Part shown: positions 16,585 through 25,981 of the stretch, in pieces | Numbering within the stretch: the stretch's first letter is position 1 | How the letters are laid out: the number at the start of each line of letters is the position of its first letter | NCBI RefSeq assembly: GCF_000315055.1 | Contig: NZ_BAER01000124.1 | Span: 19,768-83,767, forward strand | Source: Paraglaciecola polaris LMG 21857 | GTDB taxonomy: Bacteria > Pseudomonadota > Gammaproteobacteria > Enterobacterales > Alteromonadaceae | Reading direction: 5' to 3' | DNA: 64,000 bases | The notes under the pieces: generated by a model | What the model saw: only the letters and a program-made list of their open reading frames with translations | Database searches by the model: none | What the model was told of the DNA's origin: nothing | Position numbers and translations under genes: made by a program

Positions 16585-18321
16585 TCATCGTCCTGCTCTG
16601 ACTAAGCGTACATTGACTGCTGTAGATTTATTTAGGAAGTTATCGTTACCGGAAGCAAAATCAATCGCCCAAGCATTTTGCGCAGCTTCGTCGGTACCAT
16701 CGACACTGGCTTGAGACGTCCAGTACCATAAGATGCTCGTTGAGCCGTTATCCGAATAAGGGAAATAGTCCGTGTCCAGCATAGGGCTAGTCGACTTACC
16801 AAGGTGGACTATGGACAACAGCTCATTATGACTTGGCAGTTTCCAGTCATAAAAACCACATAATCCTTGGGCATTGACCGCCTCTACGAAGTCCTCTGTG
16901 TTGCAATCACTTAAGGAACAGCTTGGCGTGGCAGGATTCAATGGCCCACTATAACCACCATTATTTTCTTGTGCATACCAACTATAGGTGTGCCGACGAC
17001 CATGTAAGTCACCGTTGGTGGTTTTTATTTCCCATACCAAACCCGTCACGTTGTCACGCACACAGCGCCAAGGTTGACTCACATCATCGACCTCATCACC
17101 TATGTCATCTAAACGGGTGAAATCAAACCCTCCTTCACCCCGTCCCGCTTTGGTCAACATATTGTTACTGGCGATAATATCTCGGCCTCGTTGACCGTCT
17201 TGTCCGGGGTAATCTGCTTGGTGAGAACTGTTGATTGCGTTACTGCTGCCCTGGCGTGTTACCCCAGTGTCATTAAGCAGACTGCGGGGAAATGGCTTAA
17301 CCGTCACTGAAATGCTGTCATCAACTTCATTGTTGTTCGCATCCGTCACTTTCAACGTAAAGGTTAACACTTGGGTACTATTGACCATAGGCGCGACCGC
17401 AAAGGTTTGTAACACGTTGGCATTGTTGATCTTAGGTTCAAGTAGTGAATCATTTAGCCATAAATACGTCAGTGGTTTAGCCGACGGTATCGCTGTATCA
17501 GCGACCCCAGACAATAAAATACTCTCTCCTGAAAACACCTGATGGTCGACACCGGCGTCTGCTGTGGGGACATTATTTCTGGCGCTTAAAATAGTCACGG
17601 TCAACTCTTGGGTATCTGTGGCTCCTTCCTGATCCGTTACCGTTAGCTCGAAGGTTAAATTATTGTCTTCATCTAGGATAGGCGTCGTAAAGGTAATACT
17701 GCTTGCGTCTCTGCTAACACCGGCTAATACATCAGCCCCGGCAAGTTGTTGCCATTGAAACGCGGCAATGGGGTCACTCACATCCGCAGCATCGGCATCA
17801 GTACTCGTGCTGCCATCAAGGGTCACTTCCATACTTGCTGGAAATACCTTGTTGGCAAAACCATCGATGGGTGGATAAGAAATCAATGCGTTTGGTTGGG
17901 TGTTTAAGGCGAGTACGTTGACCTCTAGACTGTCTGAGCCAACATTGCCATTGCCATCAGTGGCTTGCAATGTAAGACGAAAGGTCAAGGTACCACTGGT
18001 AGTCGGCGCGATAAAAGAGGCGACTCCAGATGTTGTATCAGCATGGGTAATAACAAGTGTTGGTGACGCTGACCAAGCATAAGTCAGCTCGTCCGTGGTT
18101 CCCACTGCATCACCTTGCAGGTTAACGCTAGTACCTTCGTTAACCGTTGAGCCTGGGCCGGCATTAACAATCACTCTTGGTGTATTATCGGTGCTCGAAT
18201 CTGAAGAACCACCGCCGCCACAAGCGGTTAAAAATAAGCTAGTGAATAAAACTAACAAGCAAAACGAAGTGAAATCATTTGATATTTTACGCATATATTT
18301 ACTAACCAATGTCGGTGTCAT
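16585..18321 (-). CDS. Surface lipoprotein with Ig/PKD-like repeats and a DUF1566 domain
   Basis: The 578-residue protein has a lipoprotein signal (lipobox LTAC, Cys34) followed by a GGGGSS linker. Three PKD/Ig-like beta domains follow at about 48-140, 145-240 and 250-345 (YAWSASP, LTVTDQEGATDT, LKVTDANNNEVDDS). The C-terminal 180 residues form a DUF1566 domain (DNVTGLVWEIKT, WKLPSHNELLSIV, WYWTSQ, NVRLVRAGR). An internal ATG at 18294 would give a shorter signal peptide and is an alternative start. It probably sits on the outer membrane, with the Ig domains holding the tip domain away from the surface. The coupled downstream gene encodes a second DUF1566 domain, so the two may form a pair. 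Confidence 0.85.
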   Translation of the reverse strand: MTPTLVSKYMRKISNDFTSFCLLVLFTSLFLTACGGGGSSDSSTDNTPRVIVNAGPGSTVNEGTSVNLQGDAVGTTDELTYAWSASPTLVITHADTTSGVASFIAPTTSGTLTFRLTLQATDGNGNVGSDSLEVNVLALNTQPNALISYPPIDGFANKVFPASMEVTLDGSTSTDADAADVSDPIAAFQWQQLAGADVLAGVSRDASSITFTTPILDEDNNLTFELTVTDQEGATDTQELTVTILSARNNVPTADAGVDHQVFSGESILLSGVADTAIPSAKPLTYLWLNDSLLEPKINNANVLQTFAVAPMVNSTQVLTFTLKVTDANNNEVDDSISVTVKPFPRSLLNDTGVTRQGSSNAINSSHQADYPGQDGQRGRDIIASNNMLTKAGRGEGGFDFTRLDDIGDEVDDVSQPWRCVRDNVTGLVWEIKTTNGDLHGRRHTYSWYAQENNGGYSGPLNPATPSCSLSDCNTEDFVEAVNAQGLCGFYDWKLPSHNELLSIVHLGKSTSPMLDTDYFPYSDNGSTSILWYWTSQASVDGTDEAAQNAWAIDFASGNDNFLNKSTAVNVRLVRAGR

Positions 18322-18384
18322 ATTACTGCTCGATGACGAAGTGATTTTGCTTAACTAACGACAATGTAAGCAGAATTCATACCA

Positions 18385-19098
18385 CTAACTAACGATATAA
18401 AAGATCACAGGCAGGACTATTGCGGTCAACACACCATTGATACATAAGCCTAAGGTTGCGAATGCCCCGACTTTTTGACTCATCTGAAACCCTTGTGCAG
18501 TACCTATGGCGTGGGCTACTGTGCCAAGGGCAAGACCTTGTGCTTGGGGTGAGGTGATACGCAGCAAACGATAAATACTGGAGGCAAATACGGCCCCAAC
18601 AATACCGGTGAAAATAACGATCACTACTGCAAGCCCAGGTATACCGCCAATATGTTGACTCGTTTCAATTGCCAGGGGCGTCGTAATTGACTTGGTCAGT
18701 AAACTTAGCTTGACGCCCGCTTCCATGGGCAAAAAGTACACCACCAATAACGCTAATATCGGCGCTAACAAACCACCGATAACGATAGGTAATAACACCC
18801 CCACGCCGTTTTGCTTGACACTGCTAAGTTGAGAATACAAAGGGATCGCCAAAGCAACGGTAGCGGGCCCCAACAACCAGGTTAACAGCCCTGTTTTAGC
18901 CTGATAACCTTCAACACTCACACCGGTATAAAATAAAATGACCGCTAATATAGCAATACAAAAAACCATAGGATGAAATATCGGGCGGCTGCCAAGACGT
19001 CGGAATATAAAAAGTGAGGCTAAGTAGACTGCCAGTGTGATGGCACACCAGAACACGGCTGATAATACCGCATTACTGCTAGCGCTTAACATGTTCAT
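18385..19098 (-). CDS. lrgB: LrgB/CidB-family membrane protein
   Basis: A 237-residue integral membrane protein with about six to seven hydrophobic spans. The SLLTKSITTPLAIETSQHIGGIPGLAVVIVI region and the AHAIGTAQGFQ motif are family hallmarks. LrgAB/CidAB proteins are linked to control of autolysis and, in other bacteria, to pyruvate or glycolate export. Its start overlaps the end of lrgA by 20 bp, showing translational coupling. No lytT/lytS regulator is adjacent. Confidence 0.9.
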   Translation of the reverse strand: MNMLSASSNAVLSAVFWCAITLAVYLASLFIFRRLGSRPIFHPMVFCIAILAVILFYTGVSVEGYQAKTGLLTWLLGPATVALAIPLYSQLSSVKQNGVGVLLPIVIGGLLAPILALLVVYFLPMEAGVKLSLLTKSITTPLAIETSQHIGGIPGLAVVIVIFTGIVGAVFASSIYRLLRITSPQAQGLALGTVAHAIGTAQGFQMSQKVGAFATLGLCINGVLTAIVLPVIFYIVS

Positions 19099-19462
19099 TA
19101 TCGGTATTCGCGTGAGCGTGATTTTGCCACTGACGCTGACAAATCCAAGCTGTCACTCCCAGACTAACAAGAGTGCTGAGCATGATACTTAAGACTAACC
19201 ACAGTAGATTGTCTGCCAGTTTTTCGGCAAATAATAAGATGCCCATAGTCGCTGGTACAAATAATATCAGCATATGGCCTAAGACAAATTGCGACACCCG
19301 TAACAGCGCACTAGGAATGCGCTTAAGCCAAACTAAGCCCAATAAAAGCAGCAATAATCCCAACAAAGACGCTGGTAAGGGAATGAACGGACTCAGGCCT
19401 AAACCCGCCCCCCAAAACCCGACCAGAGTAGTCAGCGCAAGTGCATATTTCAACCACAACAT
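19079..19462 (-). CDS. lrgA: LrgA/CidA-family holin-like protein
   Basis: A 127-residue protein with four hydrophobic segments and the LPASLLGLLLLLLGLVWL and FVLGHMLILFVPATMGIL segments typical of CidA/LrgA. It is expected to form small membrane oligomers together with the LrgB partner encoded downstream. The start has GAGGCG about 4-5 nt upstream. The prsR stop is about 60 bp upstream in the same direction, so read-through is possible, but no functional link is known. Confidence 0.88.
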   Translation of the reverse strand: MLWLKYALALTTLVGFWGAGLGLSPFIPLPASLLGLLLLLLGLVWLKRIPSALLRVSQFVLGHMLILFVPATMGILLFAEKLADNLLWLVLSIMLSTLVSLGVTAWICQRQWQNHAHANTDNEHVKR

Positions 19463-19525
19463 CTAACGCCTCTCAGACCAAAACATTACTTGGCATATTG
19501 TTGATAGCCCTAGCGTAAACCCACA

Positions 19526-20884
19526 TTAGGAGCCTGTTTTAATATCTTCTAAATGGTATTTATCGATCAGCGAGTAAAGCGTGGGACGCGTTACACCAAG
19601 CAGTTCAGCGGTGCGCGACATATTGCGCTCGGCAACCTGAAAGGCGTGGCGGATCGCTCTGCTTTCAGCCTCTTCACGTACTTCACGCAAATTTAGAGTG
19701 GTAATCGTGCTTTGATTTTCATCTAGGCGCAAGCCCAAATCATCTGGCTGGATATAAGCTGACTCAGCCATGATCACGGCAGATTTAAGCTTGTTCTGCA
19801 ATTCACGAATATTGCCTGGCCAACGATGTTGCAACATTGCTTGGATCGCACTATCGCTAAATCCCTTCACCTTGGTTTTGAAGTCTTCGTTGTACTGGTT
19901 TAGAAAGGTCTTCCCCAGTAAAATCACATCATTACCACGGTCGCGTAAAGGGGGAATTAAAATATTAATTTCACCGATGCGGTAATATAAATCTTCCCGG
20001 AAGGTTTCCTCTGCCACCATGGCATTTAAATCACGGTGCGTGGCACAGATAACACGAATATCCACCGGAATTTCTGAGCGTCCGCCGACCCGCTCTATTA
20101 CGCGCTCTTGTAAAAAACGCAGCATTTTTGCTTGTAACCCTACAGGCATATCACCGATTTCATCGAGAAATAAGGTTCCGCCTTGAGCACTTTCAATTTT
20201 ACCAGGAGTGGTTTTATTCGCTCCAGTAAAGGCCCCTTTTTCATAACCAAACAATTCACTTTCGAGCAAATTTTCAGGAATAGACGCACAGTTAATGGCG
20301 ATAAAGGCCTTGTTTTTACGCAAACTATGTTCATGAATACTACGGGCAAACACTTCCTTACCTGTGCCACTTTCACCGAGCAGTAAGGTACTGATATCCG
20401 TTTGAGCGATACGTTCAGCCTTTTTACTGACCGCTAATATTTGCTCGCTGTTACCAATAACTCGGTCCATCGAAGGGGCGACCGCCGACAGATGACGATT
20501 TTCTTGCTCTAAATCGTAAAGTTGGGCAGCTCTGCTGACCAATATCTGAATGGTATCTGAATCAATTGGTTTCTGATAGAAATCGTATGCACCAAGCTGA
20601 ATGGCTTTTAACGCATTCACTTTATCGTTGTTACCCGTCACCACTATCACTTTGGTATTGGGTGAGAGTGCCAATATTTCTTGCAAGGCAGCTAGGCCTT
20701 CCGTCGCGTTTGCAGGATCAGGTGGTAAGCCTAAGTCTAAGGTAATAACCTTGGGTTCATGGCGGCGCAATTGCGTAATCGCCGAAGCACGATCGTCAGC
20801 AAACACCACGTCATACCCAGTAAAACTCCACTTCAGTTGCTTTTGAATGCCTAAGTCGTCATCGACTACTAAAATCTTATCCAT
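19526..20884 (-). CDS. prsR: PrsR, sigma-54-dependent response regulator of PEP-CTERM systems
   Basis: A 452-residue NtrC-type activator. The receiver domain has its phosphoacceptor at D50 (VITLDLGLP). The AAA+ domain has Walker A GESGTGKE, the sigma-54 contact loop GAFTGA and Walker B GGTLFLDEIGD. The C-terminus has a Fis-type helix-turn-helix (MSRTAELLGVTRPTLYSLI). The start of the receiver domain and the TEGLAALQEIL region fit the PrsR family that is co-conserved with exosortase/PEP-CTERM systems. It lies 25 bp after prsK in one operon. A likely target in the window is the PEP-CTERM gene at 30021-30821, which has a -24/-12-like promoter. Confidence 0.92.
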   Translation of the reverse strand: MDKILVVDDDLGIQKQLKWSFTGYDVVFADDRASAITQLRRHEPKVITLDLGLPPDPANATEGLAALQEILALSPNTKVIVVTGNNDKVNALKAIQLGAYDFYQKPIDSDTIQILVSRAAQLYDLEQENRHLSAVAPSMDRVIGNSEQILAVSKKAERIAQTDISTLLLGESGTGKEVFARSIHEHSLRKNKAFIAINCASIPENLLESELFGYEKGAFTGANKTTPGKIESAQGGTLFLDEIGDMPVGLQAKMLRFLQERVIERVGGRSEIPVDIRVICATHRDLNAMVAEETFREDLYYRIGEINILIPPLRDRGNDVILLGKTFLNQYNEDFKTKVKGFSDSAIQAMLQHRWPGNIRELQNKLKSAVIMAESAYIQPDDLGLRLDENQSTITTLNLREVREEAESRAIRHAFQVAERNMSRTAELLGVTRPTLYSLIDKYHLEDIKTGS

Positions 20885-20909
20885 GTATATGTCCTTGCAA
20901 CTTATGCTA

Positions 20910-22928
20910 TTAGTCAGCGGGAATATTCAAAGTAAAGACTGTACCAACATTCTCTTCACTTTGAACATATAAAAATCCACCTATTTTTTCTAAAAATGCC
21001 TTAGCATCGTAAGCGCCTATTCCCATACCAGCATTGCCTTTGGTGGTATCAAAAGGCGTAAACAAGCGCTGCTGAATAAAGCTTTTACTCATACCTGAAC
21101 CATTGTCTGAAATGGTCACCACCATTTGCGCACTTTGCGGCGCATGGCTTAACTCAACTCGAACAAACCCATCATCGGCCGTGGCTTGTTGGGCATTGCT
21201 GATTAAGTGATACATAACGTTGGCGAACTTATCTTGATCAAGCACCACATCGGTTTCACTGCTCACGGTTAATTCAACCTGTGGCAACTGCGTTGCACAG
21301 CGCTGATTAATGACACTCTCAATACATTGAGACAGGCAACATAAACTCTGATGACTCGCCGGCTCGGCGTTTTTTTCAGATAGCTGGCGCAACATTTTGT
21401 CCATACGGGCTTTGGTGTGGTGTAAGGTCTCAAATGTGTCATCGATAAACTCAGGATTGTCTTTGTGTTGCTCAGCGTTACACAAAATCAGATCAATTTG
21501 CGCTAATACGTTTTTCAAATCGTGTAATACAAACGCAGACATGCGGGTAAACGCCGCAAATTGGGCATTTTCAGCGACTTCTTTAGCCGCTTCGTGGTGA
21601 AACAAAAAATTAGTCACTTGGGCAGTTACAGCCGTTAAGTAATCACGTAATTCCCAATTTAAACTGCGAGGTTTTTCTTTGGTGTTGGTCATCAGTACCA
21701 AACCCCAAAAGGTCTCTCCTCGATAGATAGGTAACACCAATTGGAAGGTAACTTTGTCCAGCGTCGCGTGATTAACCTTTAATCCTTCGTAAACAAAAGG
21801 CTTGCTACGTAATTCTGCAATATCAATTATCCAGTTTTTCTGCTGAAAAAAATCAAAGAATTGCTGAATCACAACCAATTGCTCTGCACATAATGGTTCA
21901 GCTTCTTGGTCGGCGAGATATTCCACTTGATTGTCCACGCGCTTGATCAACAAACCTGACTGATAACCCATTGCCTGAAGGAATGCATTGAGAATAGTTT
22001 GATAAACGGTTTGGCCTGGTCGGGTGTTCTCTAACGATTGAGTTAACTTGACCCACTCATGACGATAATCAAACTGATTAGCAAAAAAGTGCTTAGTGAT
22101 AAACACTTTGACCTTAGTGCGAAAGCTTGCGGATAAAAACAAGGTGGCCAGCAAGGCTAAAGACAAAAAAATCAGAATGATCTGAATCGTTGCGCTCCAC
22201 TGCCCGCCAAAATATTTCACCACATAACCGATAAGTGACATAACGAACAGGTAACACCCAGCTACCACCAGCAACGAGCTGTGCAACACCACTTCCCTGC
22301 TGACGAAAATGTCGACACCCCAATGCTGCACCCGGCGAATGGCCAACACCAAAAACGGGATCAATGCTGTATAAATAAAACCTCGGGCAGCGATGTACGT
22401 CAGGTCGAGTTGTTCAACCATCAGGGCATTGGCAAAGGTCACAAATTCAAATAGGTTGGTCGCACCAAGGTACAAAATAAGTGGCTTGAACGCCCAGCGA
22501 TTCTCCCCCGCTTGTCGATAGATGACCTCCAGAAGTATCAAGACTTGCAAAGCCAACAAAGTTTGTATCAGAAATAACCAACTGTCGTTTAAGTCTAAAT
22601 ACAAGGGTACAACTAACGCGATGATAGGCAGGGCTAAAATTAACCAAGTCTCGGGGCGTTTTAACACACCCACCAGACTGGTAAAATTGTCTTTTAAGCA
22701 GGCTGCCAGAAAAAGCAGCCAGAAAAATTGCTTGATGTTATCGAATATAACTAAGCGTTCAACTGTCAGTTCACCAATAAAAAACGGTGATAAAGACCAC
22801 ACGCATGTAGCAGCCGTAGCTAATATCAACAAATATTTAGCTAACCCCGATTTACGGGACGTTAGCAATAACAACAGCAACAGCGCGTAACCTAAAGCGC
22901 TGGCTGCGTATCCCCAAACTGCTAGCAT
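20910..22928 (-). CDS. prsK: PrsK, membrane histidine kinase of PEP-CTERM systems
   Basis: A 672-residue sensor kinase. The N-terminal third holds about eight or nine membrane spans and a conserved ARGFIYTALIPFLVLAIRRV segment. A GAF-like region follows at about 300-440. The phosphoacceptor motif FVLHDLKNVLAQ carries His469, and the ATPase domain has NAQQA, SDNGSGMS and GMGIGAYDAKAFLE. This architecture matches the PEP-CTERM-system kinase family. It is transcribed first, with prsR directly behind. The stimulus is unknown. No exosortase (xrt/epsH) or exopolysaccharide genes are in the window, which is where this pair is often found. Confidence 0.92.
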   Translation of the reverse strand: MLAVWGYAASALGYALLLLLLLTSRKSGLAKYLLILATAATCVWSLSPFFIGELTVERLVIFDNIKQFFWLLFLAACLKDNFTSLVGVLKRPETWLILALPIIALVVPLYLDLNDSWLFLIQTLLALQVLILLEVIYRQAGENRWAFKPLILYLGATNLFEFVTFANALMVEQLDLTYIAARGFIYTALIPFLVLAIRRVQHWGVDIFVSREVVLHSSLLVVAGCYLFVMSLIGYVVKYFGGQWSATIQIILIFLSLALLATLFLSASFRTKVKVFITKHFFANQFDYRHEWVKLTQSLENTRPGQTVYQTILNAFLQAMGYQSGLLIKRVDNQVEYLADQEAEPLCAEQLVVIQQFFDFFQQKNWIIDIAELRSKPFVYEGLKVNHATLDKVTFQLVLPIYRGETFWGLVLMTNTKEKPRSLNWELRDYLTAVTAQVTNFLFHHEAAKEVAENAQFAAFTRMSAFVLHDLKNVLAQIDLILCNAEQHKDNPEFIDDTFETLHHTKARMDKMLRQLSEKNAEPASHQSLCCLSQCIESVINQRCATQLPQVELTVSSETDVVLDQDKFANVMYHLISNAQQATADDGFVRVELSHAPQSAQMVVTISDNGSGMSKSFIQQRLFTPFDTTKGNAGMGIGAYDAKAFLEKIGGFLYVQSEENVGTVFTLNIPAD

Positions 22929-23024
22929 AATGATGTTGTCCTCGAAATTGGTATCATTCCGTTTTTATGCTAATGGCGTAAAAAGCCATCGCCTTTTACG
23001 GTAAACGCCTGTCGGCGACGTGAT

Positions 23025-24149
23025 TTATTTTTTTCTGACCAGCAAACTGCCAATGGAATATCCCGCTCCAAAAGAGCACAGCAAGCCATAATCACCAGCT
23101 TGTAAATCTTGGTGATGCAAACTAAAAGCGATAATAGACCCAGCAGAAGCGGTATTCGCATATTGATCTAATACAATTGGCGCTTCTTCCAGCGTGGCCT
23201 CACGGCCCAATAACTTCTTACTGATCAGACTGTTCATATTAATGTTAGCCTGATGCAACCACCAGCGTTTAATATCCGCACTGGTTAATTCATGACGCGC
23301 CAAATGCTCACTGATATGCACCACTGCCATAGGACATACTTCTTTAAAGACTTTACGCCCTTCTTGATGAAACAGTTTATCCGCTGCGTAAGGGTCAACA
23401 TCGTTGGCACGACTAACATAACCAAAATTTGAACGTATATTATTGGAAAATTGAGTCACCGCTTTAGTGCTAACAATTTCAAAAACGTGCTGCGATGATG
23501 CGGTATCAGCATTTTCAACCACCATGGCAGTGGCCACATCGCCAAAAATAAAGTGGCTATCACGGTCACAATAATTCACCTGGGGGGAAGTTAATTCTGG
23601 ATTGATAACCAGCACCCCTTTGGCCGTACCTGCACTGATCATTTCATAGGCGCGGTGTAACGCGAAGGTTGCCGCAGAACACGCCACTAACATATCAAAG
23701 CCGAAACCTTTAATACCAAGCGCATTTTGCACTTCGATGGCCAGTGCAGGGTATGAGCGCTGAGTATAGGCACAAGACACTATGACCACGTCTATATCCT
23801 GTGCGGTTTTATTGGCTGCTTTTAAGGCTAACTTAGCCGCAGGGATTGCCATTTCAGCTTGATCCGATAATGCCTCTTCCGGGCGTTCAGGAATATTCGG
23901 TCGCATGCGGTTTATATCCAGTACACCGTCCTTGATATAACAATAACGGCTGCGTATGCCCGATGCCTTTTGAATAAATTCAGCGCTTGATAATGGCTTT
24001 GCGCTTAACGTACCAGCTTCAATTGCATCTCCATTTTGCGCGTTAAACTGCTGTGCATAAGCATTGTATGCCTCAACTAACTCTTCGTTTGAGATGCTGT
24101 GTGGTGGATTCCATAATCCTGAACCACTGATCACTACAGAATTTGTCAT
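23025..24149 (-). CDS. Beta-ketoacyl-ACP synthase III-like enzyme
   Basis: A 374-residue thiolase-fold enzyme that should condense an acyl-CoA with malonyl-ACP. The catalytic triad is visible: Cys157 in LVACSAATF, His299 in WWLHQANINMN and Asn332 in QYANTASAGS. It is longer than FabH (about 317) because of an N-terminal insertion at about 35-55 and the RMRPNIPERPEEALSDQAEM segment, which matches the FabH2-like KAS III group of marine gammaproteobacteria. It stands alone, with no fab cluster around it. It could start fatty acids from unusual or medium-chain acyl groups rather than serve the main pathway. Confidence 0.85.
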   Translation of the reverse strand: MTNSVVISGSGLWNPPHSISNEELVEAYNAYAQQFNAQNGDAIEAGTLSAKPLSSAEFIQKASGIRSRYCYIKDGVLDINRMRPNIPERPEEALSDQAEMAIPAAKLALKAANKTAQDIDVVIVSCAYTQRSYPALAIEVQNALGIKGFGFDMLVACSAATFALHRAYEMISAGTAKGVLVINPELTSPQVNYCDRDSHFIFGDVATAMVVENADTASSQHVFEIVSTKAVTQFSNNIRSNFGYVSRANDVDPYAADKLFHQEGRKVFKEVCPMAVVHISEHLARHELTSADIKRWWLHQANINMNSLISKKLLGREATLEEAPIVLDQYANTASAGSIIAFSLHHQDLQAGDYGLLCSFGAGYSIGSLLVRKK

Positions 24150-24465
24150 GTTTGTCTTTCCACTTGAAATATCCCGTTAGCTTATCGCTTTGTAGAGGAA
24201 ATGTCATGAGTGTTCAATTGTTTAGCTGTGTAGCTAGATTATTTTTGCGGAAATTGAATGGTTAAGCTAAGTGTTGTGGCGCCGGACGTGGGTTTGAAAG
24301 GGGGGACCACTCAGCGATTAATCTGTAACAAAGAGCAAAAAACACATATTCAAGGGATCAATACCCCAGCAAGTTACGCAAAAATACGCGAGGATAGCCT
24401 TAAACCCTCCTCGCATACTTTGTGATTGACCTCAGCTAGGTGTGTACATGCAAACTACTATCGAC
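24150..24465. other. 316-bp gap between glpT and the KAS III-like gene, with glpT terminator
   Basis: No gene is visible. At 24381-24417 the arms GCGAGGA (24388-24394) and TCCTCGC (24408-24414) form a hairpin followed in the minus direction by a short T run, a plausible terminator for glpT. The rest should hold the promoter of the KAS III-like gene, but I could not pick clear -35/-10 boxes. Confidence 0.6.
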
Positions 24466-25824
24466 CTATGTCGACGCAGCTTCTCGCTGATGACTTTCAT
24501 GGGCGACTTCATGTTTCAAGGTTAACGCAATCAGCAATATTGCGCCGACACATCCGCCAACCAGCAAGATGAATCCGCCGTCCCAGCCGAAGTGATCCAC
24601 CGTGTAACCTAAGGCAATGTTAGCCACAACTGCACCGCCCAAGTAACCAAATAAGCCTGTTAAACCTGCTGCCGTGCCAGCGGCCTTTTTCGGAACGAGC
24701 TCAAGCGCAAATAAGCCAATTAACATCACAGGACCGTAAATCAAAAAGCCAATTGCCATTAGGGCGGCAATATCAACACCTGGATTTCCTGCCGGGTTCA
24801 TCCAATACACTAAGACGGCAAACAACACTAACACCATGTATAAAATAGCAGCAGGGGCCCGGCGACCTTTAAACCAGCGGTCACTTATCCAACCACATAA
24901 AAGTGTGCCCGGGATCCCAGCCCACTCATACAGAAAATATGCCCAGGAGCTCTTGTCGAACGAGAAGTCTTTCACTTCGTACAAATAAGTCGGAGCCCAA
25001 TCAAGCACCCCATAACGAATTAAATATACAAACGCGTTGGCCACCGCGATAAACCACAACAGTTTATTATTCAATACAAACTGCATGAAAATTTGCTTGG
25101 CCGTGAGTTCTTCTTCATGGGATTTTGAGTACTGCGCGGGGTAATCGTTACGGTACTCTTCAATAGGGGGTAAGCCGCAAGATTGCGGTGTATCTTTCAT
25201 AATGAAATAAACAAAGACGGCGATCAACGAAGCCGCCGCAGCAGGTATGTAAAATGCACTGTGCCAGTCGTTAAACCATGCCATTCCGAGAATGAAAAGC
25301 GGCCCAATTAAACCTCCTCCCACATTATGGGCAATATTCCAAAAAGATACGGTTCGACCCCTTTCATTACCTGAATACCAATGCACCATAGTACGGCCAC
25401 AGGCTGGCCAGCCCATTCCTTGCGCCCAACCATTGATAAACAACAACACAAATATACTGGCTACACTTTGTGTCGCCCAATCGGTGAAGCCAAACAAAAA
25501 CATGACAGCAGATGAAATCAGCAAACCCGTCATCAAAAAATAACGCGGGTTACTACGGTCAGACACACTGCCCATGAGAAATTTACTTAAGCCATAGGCG
25601 ATAGACACAGCCGATAGAGCGATGCCTAACTGTCCTTTGCTAAAGCCTTGCTCTTCAATTAAAAAAGGCATGGCCAGCGAGAAATTTTTACGGACGAGAT
25701 AATAGCCTGCATAACCGACAAATATACCGATGAACACTTGCCAACGCAGGGCTTTGTATTCTTTATCAATTTCTTCTTTGGGCAATCTAGGTTGATGGGG
25801 GGCGGGTTTGAAAATACCGAACAT
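24466..25824 (-). CDS. glpT: Glycerol-3-phosphate:phosphate antiporter GlpT
   Basis: A 452-residue, 12-span major facilitator of the organophosphate:Pi antiporter family. It matches remembered E. coli GlpT closely along its length: [15 protein letters not shown] start, [61 protein letters not shown] and [19 protein letters not shown]. It imports glycerol-3-phosphate in exchange for inorganic phosphate. No glpQ or other glp gene is adjacent. It is not next to the Pho island, and I saw no Pho box upstream. Confidence 0.95.
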   Translation of the reverse strand: MFGIFKPAPHQPRLPKEEIDKEYKALRWQVFIGIFVGYAGYYLVRKNFSLAMPFLIEEQGFSKGQLGIALSAVSIAYGLSKFLMGSVSDRSNPRYFLMTGLLISSAVMFLFGFTDWATQSVASIFVLLFINGWAQGMGWPACGRTMVHWYSGNERGRTVSFWNIAHNVGGGLIGPLFILGMAWFNDWHSAFYIPAAAASLIAVFVYFIMKDTPQSCGLPPIEEYRNDYPAQYSKSHEEELTAKQIFMQFVLNNKLLWFIAVANAFVYLIRYGVLDWAPTYLYEVKDFSFDKSSWAYFLYEWAGIPGTLLCGWISDRWFKGRRAPAAILYMVLVLFAVLVYWMNPAGNPGVDIAALMAIGFLIYGPVMLIGLFALELVPKKAAGTAAGLTGLFGYLGGAVVANIALGYTVDHFGWDGGFILLVGGCVGAILLIALTLKHEVAHESHQREAAST

Positions 25825-25981
25825 ATAATATTTACTGCTACTTATAATTTTCTTAATTAAAACAGATGTTAAGGGTTAATGATATGTTACGAATATGACA
25901 ATTCATGCTGCCACTCTTCATATTCCCGTTTTTACAAGGCTATCGTTTGCCCTTGCGTGCCATTAACTTATCTTATGCGCT

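Noticed and set aside
22522..22890. 122-residue plus-strand ORF opposite prsK
   Set aside because: It is antisense to the membrane-span part of PrsK; its Ser/Lys/Asn-rich content is what antisense to hydrophobic sequence looks like.
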